Part shown: positions 61,692 to 64,000 of the stretch, in pieces
How the letters are laid out: every line of letters begins with the position of its first letter
Numbering within the stretch: the stretch's first letter is position 1
NCBI GenBank assembly: GCA_023423405.1
Contig: JAFAFR010000050.1
Location: forward strand, 124,001-188,000
Direction: 5' to 3'
Length of the DNA stretch: 64,000 nt
Source: Bacteroidota bacterium
GTDB lineage: Bacteria; Bacteroidota; Bacteroidia; Chitinophagales; Chitinophagaceae
The notes under the pieces: generated by a model
What the model saw: the letters and a program-made list of their open reading frames with translations, nothing else
Told to the model about the DNA's origin: nothing
The model's database searches: none
Made by a program: the position numbers and the translations under genes

Positions 61692-62504
61692 ATGGGGTAT
61701 AATCTTTTAAAAGGTAAACGCGGGATCATCACCGGTGCACTCGACGAAAATTCCATCGCCTGGAAAGTAGCCGAGAAAGCGCACGAAGAAGGAGCCAGTA
61801 TCGTATTGACCAATGCGCCCATTGCCATGCGGATGGGTGAGATCAAAAAGCTGGCGGAAAAAACCGGTGCTGAGATCATTCCGGCCGATGCCACCAATGT
61901 AGATGAACTGGCCAACCTGTTCACCCGCTCCCAGGAGATCCTGGGTGGCAAGATCGATTTCCTGCTGCATTCCATCGGCATGAGCGTGAACATCCGCAAG
62001 AATATTCCCTATACCGAATCCAACTACGAATATTTCCAGAAAGGCATAGATGTATCTGCGCTTTCTTTCCATAAAATGATGAGCGTGGCGCGCAAACTTG
62101 ACGCCATGAACGAATGGGGAAGCATTGTGGCACTTACCTATATGGCAGCCCAGCGCACCTATCCTTTTTATACCGATATGGCCGATATCAAAGCCATGCT
62201 GGAATCCATTGCCCGCAGTTTTGGATATCACTATGGATTGGAGAAAAAAGTGCGTGTAAACACGGTATCACAATCGCCCACCAAAACCACGGCAGGCACG
62301 GGTATCAAGGGCTTCGGCGACTTTTACGATTTTGCCAATGCCATTGCGCCCCTGGGAAATGCTTCGGCGGAAGATTGTGCTAACTATTGTATCACCCTGT
62401 TCTCCGACCTTACCCGCATGGTCACCATGCAGAACCTGTACCACGACGGCGGTTATTCCAGCACCGGCGTGAGCATGGAAGTGATGACAAAGCTGGGTAT
62501 TTAA
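61692..62504 (+). CDS. fabI: Enoyl-[acyl-carrier-protein] reductase FabI
   Basis: The product is 270 residues and a short-chain dehydrogenase-like FabI. The N-terminal GIITGALDENSIAWKVA is the family's modified NAD-binding motif. The catalytic residues are Y150, Y160 and K167 (Y-x6-K). FSDLTRMVTMQNLYHDGGYSS at the end is typical. It carries out the last reduction of fatty acid elongation, using NADH. TAAATTCG, which has one base changed from the -7 consensus, precedes the gene. Confidence 0.95.
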   Translation: MGYNLLKGKRGIITGALDENSIAWKVAEKAHEEGASIVLTNAPIAMRMGEIKKLAEKTGAEIIPADATNVDELANLFTRSQEILGGKIDFLLHSIGMSVNIRKNIPYTESNYEYFQKGIDVSALSFHKMMSVARKLDAMNEWGSIVALTYMAAQRTYPFYTDMADIKAMLESIARSFGYHYGLEKKVRVNTVSQSPTKTTAGTGIKGFGDFYDFANAIAPLGNASAEDCANYCITLFSDLTRMVTMQNLYHDGGYSSTGVSMEVMTKLGI

Positions 62505-62524
62505 ACCAGTTGGTTCTCATCATA

Positions 62525-62553
62525 AAAAAATCCCGGCATTGCCGGGATTTTTT
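62525..62553. terminator. Bidirectional intrinsic terminator between fabI and DUF2795 gene
   Basis: AATCCCGGC and GCCGGGATT form a 9-bp stem with a 3-base loop, with an A-run on the left and a T-run on the right. It can end transcription of fabI from the left and of the convergent DUF2795 gene from the right. Confidence 0.85.
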
Positions 62554-62567
62554 GTCAGTATTGGTGA

Positions 62568-62789
62568 TTAGTATTCGTCTTCGTTGAAGAAAAAGTCTTC
62601 CTGGGAAGGATAGTCGGGCCAGATATCGTCAATGCCTTCATAAATTTCACCCTCGTCTTCCAGTTCCTGCAGGTTTTCCACAACTTCAATTGGGGCCCCG
62701 CTCCGGATGGCGTAGTCGATCAGCTCGTCTTTAGTGGCGGGCCAGGGCGCGTCTTCCAGATAAGAGGCAAGTTCCAGGGTCCAAAACAT
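62568..62789 (-). CDS. DUF2795 domain protein
   Basis: The product is 73 residues from the ATG at 62789. A longer frame to 62858 crosses the promoter and is rejected. The DUF2795 helical core has LASYLEDAPWPATKDELIDYA and a conserved GAP segment. The C-terminal third is very acidic (EDEGEIYEGIDDIWPDY). Members are small proteins of unknown function found widely in Bacteroidota. They may be a protein- or nucleic-acid-binding adaptor, which is not shown here. Confidence 0.83.
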   Translation of the reverse strand: MFWTLELASYLEDAPWPATKDELIDYAIRSGAPIEVVENLQELEDEGEIYEGIDDIWPDYPSQEDFFFNEDEY

Positions 62790-62812
62790 CTGTACAGGTT
62801 TTAAATTTCCGG

Positions 62813-62842
62813 CAAATGTAGGAGTTAAAACGAAATTTCCAA
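62813..62842 (-). promoter_or_regulatory. Exact-consensus Bacteroidota promoter for DUF2795 gene
   Basis: On the minus strand TTG (62842-62840) and TACATTTG (62820-62813) are separated by exactly 19 bases, with no mismatch to TTG-N19-TAnnTTTG. It lies 23 bases before the ATG at 62789 and backs on the divergent ABC transporter gene. Confidence 0.75.
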
Positions 62843-62874
62843 ATCCTTTCAAATACAACGCTTAATATTGCGCC

Positions 62875-63525
<651 letters not shown>

Positions 63526-63559
63526 CGCCGGGATGGGCCAGATGTACCCGGCCCCGGCC

Positions 63560-64000
63560 TCAGCCCGTGCGGGGACGCCAGGGTTGTTCGGGAATGCCCA
63601 GTTGGTGTCCCGTATAGCGGGCCAGCACAAAAAGATAATCACTCAGCCGGTTGAGGTATTTGATCACCAGCGGTTCCACGAACTGGTTGTCGAGCTGCAA
63701 CTGAACGCAGAGCCTTTCCGCCCGCCGGCAGATACAACGGCATACGTGAAGCGAGGAAATGGACACATGCCCGCCCGGCAGGATAAAAAATTTCATCCGC
63801 GGCAGCACTTCGTTCATCTGGTCGATGCTTTTTTCCAGCAGTTCCACATCGGCTTCTTTCAGATCAGGCATTTTCATCATAGGTTCCCGCTCCGGGTCGG
63901 TTGCCAGCGAAGCACCGATGGTAAAGAGCCGGTCCTGGACCTCTTTGAGGAGGGATACCTGGTGGGTGTCGGTCAGTTGGTCGGCGCAGAGCCCAATATA
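63560..64000 (-). CDS. Cob(I)alamin adenosyltransferase, PduO type (5' end outside window)
   Basis: The minus-strand frame is open to the window edge, giving 146 C-terminal residues. The first visible residues, YIGLCADQL, follow the GTIDELNS-type motif of the PduO family, which lies outside. The later part has LPGGHVSISSLHVCRCICRRAER, matching the family's helix with its conserved GG and the R-x-x-C-R-R-x-E segment, and LNRLSDYLFVLAR. It transfers an adenosyl group from ATP to cobalamin. Start and upstream context cannot be seen. Confidence 0.93.
   Translation of the reverse strand, partial: YIGLCADQLTDTHQVSLLKEVQDRLFTIGASLATDPEREPMMKMPDLKEADVELLEKSIDQMNEVLPRMKFFILPGGHVSISSLHVCRCICRRAERLCVQLQLDNQFVEPLVIKYLNRLSDYLFVLARYTGHQLGIPEQPWRPRTG

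Overview
The window looks like chromosomal core sequence from a Bacteroidota bacterium, most likely Chitinophagales/Chitinophagaceae (the family placement is inference). The evidence is type IX secretion (T9SS) sorting domains, two PorP/SprF proteins, a DUF6377 protein, and promoters of the Bacteroidota form TTG-N19/20-TAnnTTTG. Start codons generally lack a Shine-Dalgarno sequence, and several genes start with TTG or GTG. Coding density is high. I saw no rRNA, tRNA, CRISPR array, IS element, prophage or sign of recent transfer.

Layout. 1-5.8 kb: the end of a DUF6377 gene, a NIPSNAP protein, a DUF3179 membrane protein, an Xaa-Pro aminopeptidase, a methyltransferase and a lipoprotein. 5.9-9.4 kb: a propeller-type sensor kinase with a LuxR-type response regulator. 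9.5-16.2 kb: a sugar transporter and ROK kinase, then a glycan group of two glycosyltransferases and a sugar transferase, together with a stand-alone receiver protein. 16.2-25.2 kb: RecG, a giant secreted PKD protein paired with a PorP/SprF protein, an FAD-linked oxidase and an outer-membrane barrel. 25.2-32.3 kb: two LOG-family proteins around a sodium:solute symporter, an O-methyltransferase, a LysM glucosaminidase, a hypoxanthine phosphoribosyltransferase and a vWA protein.

32.3-44.6 kb is the most unusual part and lies on the minus strand. In transcription order it holds an HD-domain protein, a nucleotide-transporter-like membrane protein with a HEAT-repeat tail, a cyclic-nucleotide-binding protein, a 2114-residue subtilase-like T9SS protein with about 27 copies of an NGVP(F/Y/L)IN motif, and a TPR class III adenylate cyclase. 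The makers and binders of cyclic nucleotides sit close together, but that they form one pathway is inference.

44.6-64 kb: grpE-dnaJ, an rRNA methyltransferase, a protein that is almost only a T9SS sorting domain, a peroxiredoxin, a second giant PKD protein with its PorP/SprF partner, a small lipoprotein, an M32 carboxypeptidase, a DinB protein, a Nif3-like protein, a zinc-ribbon coiled-coil protein, a fatty acid hydroxylase-type enzyme, RecN, FabI, a DUF2795 protein, a LolD-like ATPase and the end of a cobalamin adenosyltransferase gene.
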